A stretch of 5,235 nt of DNA from Christensenellaceae bacterium (GTDB lineage Bacteria; Bacillota; Clostridia; Christensenellales; UBA1750), in assembly GCA_031287285.1 (NCBI GenBank), contig JAITTC010000125.1, positions 1 to 5,235 of the forward strand, given 5' to 3'. The translations under genes were made by a program, and so were the position numbers. Numbering within the stretch: the first letter of the stretch is position 1; each line of letters opens with the position of its first letter. The notes beneath the pieces were generated by a model. It had not been told where the DNA came from. It worked only from the letters and a program-made list of their open reading frames with translations, and did not search any database. Shown here piece by piece: positions 5,204-5,235 of the stretch.

Positions 5204-5235
5204 GCTTAAAAAAGCACTTCTCTGCCGCCGCCAAA
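5204..5235 (+). repeat. Repeat module B, copy 4 (cut by window edge)
   Basis: Only the first 32 bases of the 36-bp core are inside the window; they are identical to the other three copies. It starts 232 bp after copy 3, so the array continues to the right. Confidence 0.85.

Larger units (their letters stand above)
4304..5235. repeat. Composite intergenic repeat array, A-B-B-A-B-B(partial)
   Basis: This stretch of over 900 bp has no credible gene. It consists of two imperfect repeat modules. Module A (about 88 bp) occurs at 4304-4390 and 4883-4971. Module B (about 226-233 bp) occurs at 4391-4623, 4624-4849, 4972-5203 and from 5204 to the window edge. Equivalent points in the two A-B-B sets are 579-581 bp apart, so the array is a higher-order tandem repeat that runs past the window. 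The plus strand is pyrimidine-rich throughout. Open frames exist on both strands, but they use TTG starts without ribosome binding sites, and the periods (233, 348, 232, about 580) are not multiples of three, so frames are not conserved between copies. No transposase, terminal inverted repeats or CRISPR-like spacing are seen. Confidence 0.85.

Noticed and set aside
4319..5234. Similar small proteins on the minus strand starting AAAEKCFFKPKGWG in several repeat copies, and plus-strand frames with RPLVCF endings
   Set aside because: The shared peptide merely translates the 36-bp core. Starts are TTG without ribosome binding sites, repeat periods are not multiples of three and the frames change between copies, so coding is not supported.
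4391..5235. CRISPR array
   Set aside because: The core repeats are 232-348 bp apart and the intervening sequences are themselves related, unlike CRISPR spacers of about 30-40 bp with unique content.
4304..5235. Insertion sequence or transposon remnant
   Set aside because: No transposase-like reading frame, terminal inverted repeats or target-site duplications could be found.

Overview
This is a GC-rich window (my estimate is around 60% G+C; not computed) with strong AGGAGG-type ribosome binding sites, a TTG start codon and short intrinsic terminators. Together with the gene content (AraM/AraL-type proteins, a Gfo/Idh/MocA oxidoreductase, a small sugar-ester-type esterase, a serine hydrolase) this suggests a carbohydrate-using Firmicute, most likely an uncultured or gut-type Clostridia member. 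The taxonomic call is inference.

Layout. (1) 1-548, plus strand: the 3' end of a gene that starts outside the window, probably the C-terminal part of a beta-lactamase-fold serine hydrolase. (2) 549-638: a convergent intergenic gap dominated by a near-perfect hairpin (571-614) flanked by A and T tracts, which can terminate transcription from both sides. (3) 639-3043, minus strand: an apparent three-gene unit, read right to left. It begins with a truncated and frameshifted sn-glycerol-1-phosphate dehydrogenase (AraM/EgsA family), continues with a NagD/AraL-type HAD phosphatase and ends with an alpha/beta hydrolase. The two spacers (about 62-64 nt) share an unusual design of A-tracts repeated every ~10 bp just before the ribosome binding site. 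(4) 3044-3199: a divergent promoter region. (5) 3200-4306, plus strand: a complete Gfo/Idh/MocA-family NAD(P)-dependent oxidoreductase, followed by an intrinsic terminator (4330-4360). (6) 4304-5235: more than 900 bp without a believable gene, made of an imperfect composite repeat. A ~88-bp module A and a ~230-bp module B are arranged A-B-B-A-B-B(cut by the window edge), a higher-order period of about 580 bp.

Functional picture. In Bacillus the araL (HAD phosphatase) and araM (glycerol-1-phosphate dehydrogenase) genes sit together in the arabinose operon, and the same pair is adjacent here. The dehydrogenase copy has lost its NAD-binding half and part of its metal site, so it should be inactive as a dehydrogenase. 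The phosphatase and esterase behind it look intact. The divergently transcribed Gfo/Idh/MocA protein probably acts on a sugar or inositol-like polyol, but its substrate cannot be read from the sequence.

The two most interesting points are the beheaded araM-like gene sitting directly behind what looks like a working promoter and ribosome binding site, and the composite intergenic repeat, whose A module carries the terminator of the neighbouring gene and seems to have been copied with it.
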